Below are positions 26,654 to 35,682 of a stretch of DNA of 64,000 nucleotides, one piece after another (positions within the stretch are counted from its first letter, which is position 1; every line of letters begins with the position of its first letter). Below the pieces are notes generated by a model that saw only the letters and a list, made by a program, of their open reading frames with translations, searched no databases and was not told the origin of the DNA. The position numbers were made by a program, and so were the translations under genes. The stretch lies in contig NZ_BNJW01000005.1 of assembly GCF_015751045.1 (NCBI RefSeq), positions 1-64,000 of the forward strand, in the 5' to 3' direction. This DNA is from Enterococcus lactis. Its GTDB lineage: Bacteria > Bacillota > Bacilli > Lactobacillales > Enterococcaceae.

Positions 26654-27589
26654 TTATTTGTGAGAATAATTTGGGTCATATTTATCTGTTTCAATGTATA
26701 TATACATCTTCTTGTCAGGAAGAGACTGACGCATATTTTTTTCAATATCATTGATGATCGAATACGTTTCATTTTCTTTGTTTCCAACAATATCTGCTTT
26801 TGCAGCGACTAAAATTTCCGTTGGACTTAAATGAACGGTTTTGATATCAATTAGCCGACTGATCTCAGGTCGTTCAAAGGCTAACTTGATTTTTGATAAA
26901 TCGCTTGCTGTCACACTTTCACCAATGATCAGACTATAAAATTCTTTTGCTAGGAAAATCGCAGCTCCCATCAGTAAGAAACCTATCAGTAATCCGCTGA
27001 TAGCATCAAATGCAGCAATCCCGGTTGCATAAGTCAAGATTGTTCCCACTAAAGCCAAGACCAAACCGATTACAGCACACAAGTCTTCCGTAAATATAAT
27101 CAGTATTTCACTATGTCGACTTTCGCGCAAAAAGCGCATCGTGGAAAGATTTTCAGTATTCAATTCTTTGATTTCCTTCATTGCGACACGCAAAGAACTT
27201 CCTTCGATTACCAAACCAAATAACAAAATGGCAATGACAATGATTGGATTACCAACTTCATGGGATGGATGCGTCAATTTTTCAAAAGCTTCCATCACCC
27301 CTAGTGCTCCCCCACCGAAGAAAAGCATCATTGCGACGATCGTACTAAAAAAGTATTTTGCTCGGCCTTCACCAAATTGATGCAAGTCGCTCTGACCTTT
27401 ATTAGCTTGTTTATCGCCAAATAGCAGCAAAATCTGATTACTACAATCAACGATACTATGGATGCTTTCATTCAGCATGGCGGCACTGCCACTGATTGCA
27501 TAGCCGACAAATTTGCTGATAGCGACTAGAATATTAGCCCCTAGAGCAGCAATTACGGAAAACATTCCGCTTTTTTTAAAATTTTCCAT
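26654..27589 (-). CDS. Cation diffusion facilitator (CDF) metal transporter
   Basis: 311 residues with six helices in the first 210 residues and a C-terminal cytoplasmic domain. Metal-site residues appear in NESIHSIVDCSNQ (TM2; Glu/His/Asp) and in ILIIFTEDLCAVIGL (TM5). The loop DLHQFGEGRAKYF is the usual CDF motif. The TM2 pattern NE..HS..D resembles the ZnT9-like branch more than classical ZitB. Predicted export of Zn, Mn or similar divalent metal in exchange for protons. Substrate not determined. Confidence 0.85.
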   Translation of the reverse strand: MENFKKSGMFSVIAALGANILVAISKFVGYAISGSAAMLNESIHSIVDCSNQILLLFGDKQANKGQSDLHQFGEGRAKYFFSTIVAMMLFFGGGALGVMEAFEKLTHPSHEVGNPIIVIAILLFGLVIEGSSLRVAMKEIKELNTENLSTMRFLRESRHSEILIIFTEDLCAVIGLVLALVGTILTYATGIAAFDAISGLLIGFLLMGAAIFLAKEFYSLIIGESVTASDLSKIKLAFERPEISRLIDIKTVHLSPTEILVAAKADIVGNKENETYSIINDIEKNMRQSLPDKKMYIYIETDKYDPNYSHK

Positions 27590-27663
27590 ATTCTTTTCCT
27601 TCTTTCATCAAGTGAACTGGCTAAAGTGCGGCAATATCCGCCCTTTAACAGTTTTTATGAAAC

Positions 27664-28056
27664 TTATAGTTTAGATAAATTGAAAATGACCGATTGTCCA
27701 TTGTTCAATTCGATCTCTTTTGCCCCAGTAGTAGCACTTTTCCCATCCACAGTAAACATCCAATAGGTTTGATTCTTTTCATCCTGAGAATGCCCTTCAA
27801 GCGAAGTGATGAAGCCATCATTTTCCTCGACTTCAAAATTTTGTTTCAAAATAGTCAGCAAAGTTTCTCCTTTTTTGAAAGTCACTTCTTTTTTCAAAAA
27901 GTTTTGACCATTTTCTTGTAACGTGATCGTTGCTTTTTGCGATGTTTTTACTTCCTCCTTTTGGTTGGAAGTCGATGGTGTGTTGGTTGTACTACAGCTT
28001 GTCAACATGAGTACACTGACACTCATTGCAAGCAGACTATAAATTATTTTTTTCAT
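27664..28056 (-). CDS. DUF4430 lipoprotein, probably cobalamin or cofactor binding
   Basis: 130-residue exported lipoprotein. The signal peptide ends in the lipobox LTSC, and the start at 28056 follows AGGAGG. The mature part after a Ser/Thr linker is a DUF4430 domain (ENGQNFLKKEVTFKKGETLLTILKQNF...YWMFTVDGKSATTGA), the fold shared with the C-terminal domain of transcobalamin/intrinsic factor. It overlaps the upstream ECF S-component gene by 20 bp. The pair looks like a surface binder plus S-component for a cobalamin-like compound; the ligand is inferred. Confidence 0.72.
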   Translation of the reverse strand: MKKIIYSLLAMSVSVLMLTSCSTTNTPSTSNQKEEVKTSQKATITLQENGQNFLKKEVTFKKGETLLTILKQNFEVEENDGFITSLEGHSQDEKNQTYWMFTVDGKSATTGAKEIELNNGQSVIFNLSKL

Positions 28057-28555
28057 TTTTTCCTCCTGAATGATTGTAAAAACGTTTGACGACTGGCAGA
28101 AAAACAAGGAAGAACACAACATTACCTATACTGTGCATCAGATCAAACGACACCCCTTGAAGGTAATAGACCCAAGGTTGAGGTAAATGATAGAGGAGCG
28201 TATCGAAAACAGTCATCCCTATTCCATAAACTATACCTGCTAGAAAAAAGCAGGTTCCTTTTAACCAGAGATTCCTTCGGATTGTTCTTCTCGAGCAGAA
28301 AATTGAAAACAACGCCAGAACGACGGTATAGCTGAGCCACTGACCGAAGACCCATGGCCCCACACCAAAATAAAAACTGCTGATTGCGATAGAAAGACTC
28401 ATGACAATTAGCGCATCTTTCAAGCTTAAGTAAAGAACTATAAACAAAAAAATAGCAGTCATTGGCTGGAAATTCGGAATAAATTGAAAAGCGATCCTAC
28501 CTGCTACACAAGCAGCAGACAATAAGCTAAGCTGGGCGATTTTATTTGTGGACAT
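28037..28555 (-). CDS. ECF transporter S-component paired with the DUF4430 lipoprotein
   Basis: 172-residue membrane protein with five to six helices (STNKIAQLSLLSAACVAGRIAFQF; FYFGVGPWVFGQW). S-component-like in size and topology. The downstream lipoprotein gene overlaps its end. By analogy with CbrT-type systems it may import cobalamin or a precursor using the shared ECF module encoded elsewhere. I see no cobalamin riboswitch in its leader. Confidence 0.68.
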   Translation of the reverse strand: MSTNKIAQLSLLSAACVAGRIAFQFIPNFQPMTAIFLFIVLYLSLKDALIVMSLSIAISSFYFGVGPWVFGQWLSYTVVLALFSIFCSRRTIRRNLWLKGTCFFLAGIVYGIGMTVFDTLLYHLPQPWVYYLQGVSFDLMHSIGNVVFFLVFLPVVKRFYNHSGGKNEKNNL

Positions 28556-28616
28556 TCTTGATGTAACTCCTCCTTCACCAGCAGATGATTCACGTTCATT
28601 CAGTACATACAGAAAA

Positions 28617-28662
28617 GACTTGTGACAATTATTCTGGATAACTGCCGCAAGTCCTTTGGAAC
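28617..28662 (-). terminator. Terminator of the two-gene hypothetical operon
   Basis: On the minus strand ACTTGCGGCAGTTAT pairs, with G-U pairs and one mismatch, with ATAATTGTCACAAGT, followed by TTTT. Confidence 0.6.
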
Positions 28663-28702
28663 AGAATTATCTGAATGACCTCTGGTAATCCAACTTATCC
28701 AA

Positions 28703-29776
28703 TCAGGACTTTCTCACCATTAACGGAACCAAGAATTCGTAATTGATAAAGAAATCAATGACGGATCGTGGGTAATCTCCAGATGAGATCGACAAGACCG
28801 TTTGATCTTTTTCGTTTGTTGCTATCGTTAAAGACTGTCCTTTATCTAATCGTACTTGATAAGTAGTTTCGTTGATCTTTTCCATATCATAGGATGGATT
28901 TTTCATCGCCACGATAAAAATATCATCCAATACTTCATTCGTCAATTCAAATTCGCTCTGAAGGTTCAAACGAAGTGGCTTCGTATTGTCTAGTAGTGTC
29001 TGATTAACTGTAAAACCAAGTGTTCTAGCGTGGGCTAATAATTGATTCAATTTGTGATTGAAAATCGTGATCTGTCCTGCTGAGAATACTCGATCAACTG
29101 ACCAGTATCGGATCAAAGAAAGCACTCGATCATCTTGGACATCGATTTCCATCGTCTCTGGTGATACATTTAGAAGACTCATCGATTCCACTTGGTATCG
29201 TTGATCGATGGTCGGTAATACAAAGGAAAAGACTAATTCGTTTTGTCCATTCAACGTATAATTGATAGAGAAATGTCTTGTTTTCCATGTGTCATAAGCT
29301 GAATTTGATCGTTCCAGACCAATATCATTCAACGGTTTCAGTAATTCATATGTGAAGTATTCGATCAGACTTGTCTTTCCAATCGTTGAGATCGGTTCTT
29401 CATTCAATATAAAGCGGTCATATGATTCTAATAATTCGGGAAAATCTGATTCAATCAAATATTTTCTCATACGTAAATCCGCTAATTCTGCTTCCGCTGT
29501 TTCAATCAAACTGACGATATCTTGATGATCTTGCTCTTTTCCTTCTAAATACCCGGGATTTTCAGATACTTCATAAGCATGCGTGTTTTCTGAAGTATCC
29601 ATATTCGTCGGAGTTACTTTTTCTTTTTCATGGATTTTTGTTTCTTCTGGCATAGGGACTTCTTCTGTGTCATCCAGTGGCTTACTTGTTTGTTCCTCTA
29701 ATGAAGTGTTCGTTTCTTCATGATCTTCTGTCTGTGCTTCATTTTTTGTCCATTCTGCTTCATCGTGTTCATTCAT
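28703..29776 (-). CDS. Hypothetical protein with acidic disordered N-terminus
   Basis: 357 residues, start at 29776 chosen because AAGGAGG precedes it; it overlaps the upstream gene by 8 bp. Residues 1-90 are Glu/Thr-rich and probably disordered. The rest is a soluble alpha/beta domain with several strands (HFSINYTLNGQNELVFSFVL, SLTIATNEKDQTVLSIS). No signal peptide, membrane helix or known catalytic motif is visible. I do not recognise the family. Coupling to the coiled-coil protein upstream suggests a complex. Confidence 0.6.
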   Translation of the reverse strand: MNEHDEAEWTKNEAQTEDHEETNTSLEEQTSKPLDDTEEVPMPEETKIHEKEKVTPTNMDTSENTHAYEVSENPGYLEGKEQDHQDIVSLIETAEAELADLRMRKYLIESDFPELLESYDRFILNEEPISTIGKTSLIEYFTYELLKPLNDIGLERSNSAYDTWKTRHFSINYTLNGQNELVFSFVLPTIDQRYQVESMSLLNVSPETMEIDVQDDRVLSLIRYWSVDRVFSAGQITIFNHKLNQLLAHARTLGFTVNQTLLDNTKPLRLNLQSEFELTNEVLDDIFIVAMKNPSYDMEKINETTYQVRLDKGQSLTIATNEKDQTVLSISSGDYPRSVIDFFINYEFLVPLMVRKS

Positions 29777-30686
29777 ACTCGGAACCTCCTTCATTAGATT
29801 GATTATTAGGATTTTCATTACCAAGATAATTCATCAAGAATTCATGGATTGCTTGACCAAACCCCTCTTTGCTACCGAAATAGCGACTGATTTGCCGTTG
29901 CTCTTTTTCTACGATGGCTGCGCGAAGTTGGTCCGCTCTTGCTTCTTGTTTCAATGCTTCTTTTTGCTGCTGGATTGTTTCAGGTGTCTCGATATAAGGA
30001 AGCCAGCCTAATTTTTCATTAGATAGCACTTGCTTCTTCTTCTCTAATTCTTGAATTTCTTCCTCGATTTTCTTACGATTCAAGAATCCTTTATTATCGT
30101 CCAAATCAGTCATCTGCCGATTGATTTCTTTTATCTGTTCGTCTAGACGTTCGATCTCTGTCTGGGCTGTGATCACCTTCGCGTCTAGCTCATTGATTTT
30201 TTTGTCATAGTCCGTTGTCTCCGGTTGGGAATATTTCTCCCACTCTTCATCGATCCTAGGCAAAACAAAAATTTCTGGCAAACTTGCATCGATACCAATT
30301 GTAGGGCGATCATGGTAATAAGTGCCGATTTTGTAATAGCTCATCGTTGGTGAGATGCTTTCTACTTGTTCCATAAAAGGAAATTCTTGCAAAAAACGAT
30401 CATGGATCTTACGCATCAGCAATTGGTCAATCTCGTGATTTTCATTTGAGCTTCGTTTTAATTCTTCGTTCAATCGGCCGTTGTACAAACGGTAGATCTC
30501 AGGAATATCTTCTTCGCGGACAGCTTTTTCAAAAGCCTGTAAATCTTCTAATAATTGGGAAAGATTCATGCTTGCTTTTTCTTTGATATCATAAAAAGAA
30601 GACGATTCTTTTGCTGTATCCTGATTCGTGCTCGTCTCCTCTAGTTCGCCTTGCTCATAATTTGTGTTTGTATCTGGCTCTTTCAT
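29769..30686 (-). CDS. Hypothetical coiled-coil protein
   Basis: 305 residues, soluble and acidic. A globular N-terminal part (about 40-150) is followed by a predicted coiled coil (about 155-225: DYDKKINELDAKVITAQTEI and onward) and a C-terminal helical region with QISRYFGSKEGFGQAIHEFL. Related proteins are sometimes labelled SbcC-like because of the coil, but there is no ATPase motif here. It is the first gene of an overlapping pair. Confidence 0.6.
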   Translation of the reverse strand: MKEPDTNTNYEQGELEETSTNQDTAKESSSFYDIKEKASMNLSQLLEDLQAFEKAVREEDIPEIYRLYNGRLNEELKRSSNENHEIDQLLMRKIHDRFLQEFPFMEQVESISPTMSYYKIGTYYHDRPTIGIDASLPEIFVLPRIDEEWEKYSQPETTDYDKKINELDAKVITAQTEIERLDEQIKEINRQMTDLDDNKGFLNRKKIEEEIQELEKKKQVLSNEKLGWLPYIETPETIQQQKEALKQEARADQLRAAIVEKEQRQISRYFGSKEGFGQAIHEFLMNYLGNENPNNQSNEGGSEYE

Positions 30687-30793
30687 ACTACTTGCCTCCT
30701 CTTACTCATCTGATTTTCACTTATTAATACTTCAATAGTACCATTTTCTGTAAAAAATTGTTATAAAAAAGAGCGGGCAATGCTCCATAAAAC

Positions 30794-30827
30794 AGGCTGC
30801 ACCAAAATTTGGCACAGCCTTTTTTTC
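30794..30827. terminator. Hairpin downstream of the 63-aa gene
   Basis: AGGCTGCACCAAA pairs with TTTGGCACAGCCT (two mismatches), followed by seven T on the plus strand and GTTTT on the minus strand. It separates the small gene from the coiled-coil operon promoter. Confidence 0.65.
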
Positions 30828-30899
30828 GATCAACTAGTCTTTGATATCTGATTCATCTGATAGGACAGAATCGAATGCAATGACTTTTATCATATTCTT

Positions 30900-31091
30900 T
30901 TATTTACTAGGCAGATCTCTTGTTGTGAAATGAATGCGCTGATGGTCATCACGAGTTAGTTGCGTTTCTTCGTTTAAATAAGTAAACGTCAATTGTTCTA
31001 ATTCGGGATCTTCAAGCATTTTTTCATAACCGGTAAAAATCGAACGGATATAGTGTTTATATGCGTTTTTCTTTTTCTGTCTTTTTTTCAT
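30900..31091 (-). CDS. Small basic hypothetical protein (63 aa)
   Basis: Starts MKKRQKKKNAYKHYIRSIF; a strongly basic N-terminus followed by an acidic helix (YEKMLEDPELEQLTFTYLNEE). AAGGTGC upstream is a usable ribosome site. It has its own downstream hairpin. No domain is recognised. Codon use and the positive ribosome site favour a real gene. Confidence 0.55.
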   Translation of the reverse strand: MKKRQKKKNAYKHYIRSIFTGYEKMLEDPELEQLTFTYLNEETQLTRDDHQRIHFTTRDLPSK

Positions 31092-31249
31092 GTAGCACCT
31101 TCCTTATCAAAAACTATCATACCAATGAATAACTATCTAGACAAGTTGGTTTAAACCATTTTCTTTGTTTTTTTGAGGAATTTTGCTCTTCCAGTTGACG
31201 AATCCAAAAAAAAATGAAAAAATGCTTTAGTACTTAAGGAGGGAACCCA

Positions 31250-32758
31250 GTGAAAAAAATTGGTTTTGATTCAGAGAAATATATTGAAGAGCAGTCCGCG
31301 TATATTTTGGAACGAGTGAACCACTATGATAAGTTATATTTGGAATTTGGTGGAAAGCTAGTGGATGACAAACATGCAAAACGTGTACTTCCAGGATTTG
31401 AAGAAGATGCGAAAATCAAACTGCTACAAAAATTAAAAGATCAGGCTGAAATACTGATTTGCGTCTATGCCGGAGACATTGAACGTAATAAGATCCGCGG
31501 TGATTATGGGATTACTTATGATATGGATATCTTGCGGCTGATTGATGAATTACGTGGTTATGGATTATTGATCAACAGTGTCGTTATCACTCGCTATAGC
31601 GGCCAGCCTGCCACGAAAGTCTTTATCAATAAACTAGAAAGACGAAATATCAAAGTCTATAAACATTCAGAAATCGAAGACTATCCAGTCAACGTAGAAA
31701 AAATCGTTTCAGAAGATGGGTTTGGGAAAAACGAATACATTGAAACAACTAAACCAATCGTTGTAGTGACAGCTCCTGGACCAGGAAGCGGAAAACTCGC
31801 TACTTGTTTGAACCAACTGTATCATGAAAGCCAAAAAGGACATGCAGCTGGTTACTCCAAGTTCGAAACTTTTCCAGTATGGAACGTTCCGTTGAAACAT
31901 CCATTGAACATTGCCTATGAAGCAGCCACAGTCGATTTGAAGGATGTCAATATGATCGATTCCTTCCACTTTGACGCCTACAATAAAGTAGCTGTAAATT
32001 ATAATCGAGATGTTGAAACCTTCCCTGTAATCAAACGTATTATTGAAAAAATTACTGGTAAAGAATCTGTTTATCAATCTCCTACTGACATGGGTGTGAA
32101 TCGTGTAGGATTTGGTATCGTGGATGATGCGGTTGTCCAAGAAGCTTCTAAACAAGAAATCATCCGCCGCTATTTCCAAACAGAGTGTGACTTCAAAAAA
32201 GGATTGATTGACGAAGAAGCAGTTAATCGAATCAAACTGATTATGGAAGAAGTCGGATTACGCCCTGAAGACCGAAACGTTGTCGTTCCTGCCCATGATT
32301 ATGCAGATAAAATTCAAGAACAAAGTCCTACAAAAGATCCTTCTGCTGTGATTGCAATCGAATTACCAGACGAAGTCATTATTACCGGACGTACAAGCTC
32401 ATTGATGGATGCGTCAGCGGCAGTCATCTTAAATGCAGTAAAACATTTAGCGCATATTGCAGATGACATTCCTTTATTATCACCATTAGTTCTTGAAACA
32501 ATACAAGGATTGAAATCAAAGACACTTCATTCCTCTTTGGATGCACTAAGCATCAATGAAGTCTTGATCGCTTTATCAATCAGTGCAGTAACGAATCCAA
32601 TCGCTCAAGTTGCTTATGATAAACTAGCTGAACTTGAGGGAGCACAAGCCCACTCCACTGTGATGGTCAATAAAAATGATGAACAAACATTGAAAAAACT
32701 AGGAATCGATATTACTTGCGCACCTGTCTACCCTTCAGAAAATCTATACTACCAATAG
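31250..32758 (+). CDS. DUF1846 / UPF0371 family protein
   Basis: 502 residues, GTG start behind AAGGAGGG. Recognised by [40 protein letters not shown] (a P-loop-like but non-classical motif), [14 protein letters not shown] and [12 protein letters not shown]. The family is widespread in Firmicutes, including streptococci, with solved structures but no agreed reaction. It is monocistronic with a strong terminator. Confidence 0.85.
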   Translation: MKKIGFDSEKYIEEQSAYILERVNHYDKLYLEFGGKLVDDKHAKRVLPGFEEDAKIKLLQKLKDQAEILICVYAGDIERNKIRGDYGITYDMDILRLIDELRGYGLLINSVVITRYSGQPATKVFINKLERRNIKVYKHSEIEDYPVNVEKIVSEDGFGKNEYIETTKPIVVVTAPGPGSGKLATCLNQLYHESQKGHAAGYSKFETFPVWNVPLKHPLNIAYEAATVDLKDVNMIDSFHFDAYNKVAVNYNRDVETFPVIKRIIEKITGKESVYQSPTDMGVNRVGFGIVDDAVVQEASKQEIIRRYFQTECDFKKGLIDEEAVNRIKLIMEEVGLRPEDRNVVVPAHDYADKIQEQSPTKDPSAVIAIELPDEVIITGRTSSLMDASAAVILNAVKHLAHIADDIPLLSPLVLETIQGLKSKTLHSSLDALSINEVLIALSISAVTNPIAQVAYDKLAELEGAQAHSTVMVNKNDEQTLKKLGIDITCAPVYPSENLYYQ

Positions 32759-32782
32759 AAAAAATTCACTTATAAAGGATGA

Positions 32783-32829
32783 AAACGAAACTATTAGCAT
32801 TAGCTTAAACAATAGTTTCGTTTTTTTAT
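32783..32829 (+). terminator. Terminator after DUF1846 gene
   Basis: AAAACGAAACTATT pairs with AATAGTTTCGTTTT, followed by a T run. Confidence 0.88.
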
Positions 32830-33144
32830 AGCCATCACTAAGTGGATACACTTCTTGTCCCTTCTTGAGAGATATTCAGTTTGAAAGAAAAAACAAGAGT
32901 GTGATAAATTTTATTTCTCATACTTTAACTTGCTTTCTCTCTCTATTTGAAATACGAAAAAACAATGGAACATCAGTTTTTTTAGCGTCTTTTATCTGTT
33001 TTTTCGATTTATTTTGGTTGCTTTATATTCTAATGGAAAATGAATGCGTTTTACTCTAAAAAAGTAATGAAAATTTCACTAAAGATTAGTATTTTATTTA
33101 CAAAACAGGTAAAATAAAACGGAATTTGGAATAGGAGTGATTAT
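32830..33144. other. Intergenic region upstream of the nucleoside permease
   Basis: About 315 bp, very AT-rich. A 64-codon open frame (32865-33059) has no good ribosome site and is not called. At 33092-33119 an inverted repeat TTTTATTTAC/GTAAAATAAAA (one extra base) lies just before the gene and could be an operator. No riboswitch is recognised. Confidence 0.45.
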
Positions 33145-34326
33145 TTGAGTTATTTATTAGGTATTATTGGTTTATTTGTCACATTAGGTCTTGCTTTTTT
33201 GATCAGCAGCAACAAAAAAGCAATCAAATTGAAACCACTAATTGTGATGTTCGTTTTACAGCTTGTTCTTGGTTTCGTATTATTACGTACAACTTTTGGT
33301 ACAGCGGTTGTTTCTGTATTGGCAAAAATGTTTGATCATCTTCTTGCTTTTGCTGGGCAGGGTGTTGACTTTGTTTTTGCCGGTGTAGCAAATAAAGGAA
33401 GTGCACCTTTCTTTCTTTCCGTATTGATGCCAATCGTATTTATTTCTGCTATTATCGGGATTTTACGCTACATCAAAATTCTTCCATTGTTTATGAAAGC
33501 TGTTGGTCTTGGGTTAAGCAAAATCAACGGAATGGGCAAATTAGAATCCTACAACGGAGTAGCTTCTGCTATTTTAGGGCAATCGGAAGTATTTATTTCC
33601 ATAAAGAAGGAATTACCTTTCTTATCTGAGAAACGTTTATTCACCATGAGTGTCTCGGCTATGTCTACCGTGTCTATGTCAATCGTCGGATCTTATATGG
33701 CACTAATCGATTCTAAATATGTGATCACTGCCCTTGTTTTGAATTTATTTGGCGGATATATTCTGGCTTCGATTGTGAATCCCTATGTATTAGAAGAAAA
33801 AGAAGACGAACTAATTATTGAAGAAAACAAAGAACAGACCTTTTTCCAAATGTTGGGAGAATACATTCTTGATGGTTTCCATGTGGCAATCACGGTTGCT
33901 GCCATGCTTATCGGTTTTGTTGCCTTGATTGCTATGATCAATGCTATCTTTCACGGGATATTCGGTATTACTTTCCAAGAGATCTTAGGTTATATCTTTG
34001 CCCCTCTTGCCTTCATCAGTGGAATCCCATGGAAAGAAGCAGTGGATGCTGGTAGTATCATGGCGACTAAATTGGTTACAAATGAATTTGTTGCTATGAC
34101 AGAATTAGCTAACGGTCATTTCCATTTTACTGAACGCACAACAGCGATCATATCTGTTTTCCTTGTTTCATTTGCCAACTTCTCTTCTATCGGGATCATT
34201 TCCGGTGCGATGAAGGGGTTAAACGAAGAAAAAGGAAATCTTGTTGCAAAACATGGGTTGAAGATCTTGTTAACAGCGACTTTAGTCAGCTTTTTAAGTG
34301 CTATTGTGACTGGATTACTGGTATAA
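33145..34326 (+). CDS. nupC: NupC-type concentrative nucleoside transporter
   Basis: 393-residue integral membrane protein of the CNT family; TTG start behind AGGAGTGA. Signature segments are GMGKLESYNGVASAILGQSEVF and the C-terminal FANFSSIGIISGAMKGL, with the substrate/sodium or proton motif region AMSTVSMSIVGSYM. It imports nucleosides with a cation. It stands alone between two terminators; a kinase-like gene follows. Confidence 0.88.
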   Translation: MSYLLGIIGLFVTLGLAFLISSNKKAIKLKPLIVMFVLQLVLGFVLLRTTFGTAVVSVLAKMFDHLLAFAGQGVDFVFAGVANKGSAPFFLSVLMPIVFISAIIGILRYIKILPLFMKAVGLGLSKINGMGKLESYNGVASAILGQSEVFISIKKELPFLSEKRLFTMSVSAMSTVSMSIVGSYMALIDSKYVITALVLNLFGGYILASIVNPYVLEEKEDELIIEENKEQTFFQMLGEYILDGFHVAITVAAMLIGFVALIAMINAIFHGIFGITFQEILGYIFAPLAFISGIPWKEAVDAGSIMATKLVTNEFVAMTELANGHFHFTERTTAIISVFLVSFANFSSIGIISGAMKGLNEEKGNLVAKHGLKILLTATLVSFLSAIVTGLLV

Positions 34327-34351
34327 TAAACAAAAAAGCAACGTTGCTTTC

Positions 34352-34384
34352 AAAAGCTTTGGAAATATTTCCAAAGCTTTTTCA
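34352..34384 (+). terminator. Terminator after nupC
   Basis: AAAAGCTTTGGAAA pairs perfectly with TTTCCAAAGCTTTT, followed by T. Confidence 0.8.
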
Positions 34385-34410
34385 GTTGCTCAAATATCAA
34401 AGGAGAAATG

Positions 34411-34971
34411 ATGATGAATTATTGCTATGTGTTTATCGGTCCTTCTGGTTCTGGGAAAACTTCGCTCGCAGAAGCTGTTTTTCAGCCGGAACAAAAGATC
34501 ATTACTTACACGAATCGATCACCAAGACCTGGAGAAAAAGATCAAGAGGATTATTATTTTGTATCTGACGATACATTCAATCAGATGATCAAGCGAGACG
34601 AATTTGCAGAGTGGGATCAATATGCTCAACATAAATATGGTTCCAGCAAAGCAGAGATTACCAAAAAACTGAAGGAAGGAAATTGTTATGCCGTTTTGAC
34701 GGCAAATGGTTTTTGGCATTTATACGAGTATTTTGGCACGGTAGTCCGTCCGATCTTTATTACGATTTCTAAAGAAACACTACAATCACGCCTGAAAAAG
34801 CGTGGAGATTCACCCGAACAGATTTCGGCCAGAATGGCAGTTTATGTAGAAGACTTAGCTCAACTGGAACGGTTGGCAGCTATTCCCACACTTTTAGTCG
34901 TGTCAAACGATGGAGCGTTCCAAGAAGCAGCAGATAAAATAAAAAAAGGATTATTGATAGAAACAGATTAG
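34411..34971 (+). CDS. Guanylate kinase-like P-loop protein
   Basis: About 186 residues. P-loop IGPSGSGKTSLAEAVF at the N-terminus, then TNRSPRPGEKDQEDYYFVSDDTF, the GMP-binding pattern of guanylate kinases, and KKRGDSPEQISARM. The lid region is shorter than in housekeeping Gmk (about 205 aa), so it is probably a paralogue. Two adjacent ATG codons follow AGGAG; 34411 gives better spacing than 34408. Nucleotide specificity is inferred. Confidence 0.75.
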   Translation: MMNYCYVFIGPSGSGKTSLAEAVFQPEQKIITYTNRSPRPGEKDQEDYYFVSDDTFNQMIKRDEFAEWDQYAQHKYGSSKAEITKKLKEGNCYAVLTANGFWHLYEYFGTVVRPIFITISKETLQSRLKKRGDSPEQISARMAVYVEDLAQLERLAAIPTLLVVSNDGAFQEAADKIKKGLLIETD

Positions 34972-34991
34972 CTAAATATCCATAAGATAAG

Positions 34992-35110
34992 CTGAGAGGC
35001 CGCGACAAAAATGGTGTCACGACCTCTCGATGAACGGTGTTTCAGAAGTAGCTTCTTCGAAAATTATTTCTTGAAGATCACCACTACTGTCCCACTCTCT
35101 TAGCGATCAG
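34992..35110 (+). repeat. MITE-like intergenic element, copy B
   Basis: Starts with hairpin GAGAGGCCGCGACA/GTCACGACCTCTC, then ATGAACGGTGTTTCAGAAG and AGCTTCTTCG as in copy A, and ends with CTGTCCCACTCTCTTAG, roughly inverted to the left end. It lies between convergent genes. Confidence 0.62.
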
Positions 35111-35163
35111 CTAGTTGTTTTTCGTATTATTAAGTCTTCATCCTTGTGAAGATGCTTTTATAC

Positions 35164-35676
35164 TCACTTGATTATTTTTTGATACGCTTTTCTTTCACCA
35201 TGTTCAAAAGGGAATTCAATCATCCCTTGATAAGTGAATCCAGCAGAATAGATGGTCTTTTCCATCGGTTCATTAGCTGGATAAGTATCGATACGGACAT
35301 CTTGGATATCTTTGCTGGCTGCAATCGTCAACAAATGTTCTAAGAACGGTTTTGCTAGTTTTTTCCCTCGAGTACTTTCTGCTAAAGCAACACGATGAAT
35401 CGATAAATAAGGACCAGTTGATTCTTTCCAACTACCATCTATTTTTGTGTAAACGGGATCCACGCCTGAGACTAATGCAGCTGTTCCAACAATTTGATCT
35501 TCGACTATTAATACATAGCTTTCTTTTCTTTCAATATCGTTCAAAATCGTTTCTTTTGTTGGTTTCTGCCCGTTCTGCCATTGGGGAGAGCCTTGCGAAG
35601 CAATAAATTCCGCTGCAGCATCAATAATTTTTACCACTTCTTCTACTTCTTCTTTTCTTGTTAGCCGAATATACAC
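35164..35676 (-). CDS. GNAT family N-acetyltransferase
   Basis: 170 residues with the GNAT fold: N-terminal MYIRLTRKEEVEEVVKIIDA, central strand with VGTAALVSG, and the acetyl-CoA loop VALAESTRGKKLAKPFLEHL (R/Q-x-x-G-x-A form). The C-terminal GFTYQGMIEFPFEHGERKAY is typical of the YesJ-type branch. It begins 6 bp after the beta-family gene, so it is the third gene of that operon. Substrate unknown. Confidence 0.82.
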   Translation of the reverse strand: MYIRLTRKEEVEEVVKIIDAAAEFIASQGSPQWQNGQKPTKETILNDIERKESYVLIVEDQIVGTAALVSGVDPVYTKIDGSWKESTGPYLSIHRVALAESTRGKKLAKPFLEHLLTIAASKDIQDVRIDTYPANEPMEKTIYSAGFTYQGMIEFPFEHGERKAYQKIIK

Positions 35677-35682
35677 ATCCAG

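Noticed and set aside
28556-28702. Possible cobalamin riboswitch before the ECF/DUF4430 pair
   Set aside because: No B12-box-like consensus was found; the structure there fits a terminator of the upstream operon.
32865-33059. 64-codon open frame upstream of nupC
   Set aside because: Very Phe/Leu-rich, no ribosome site, AT-rich spacer composition; no family recognised.
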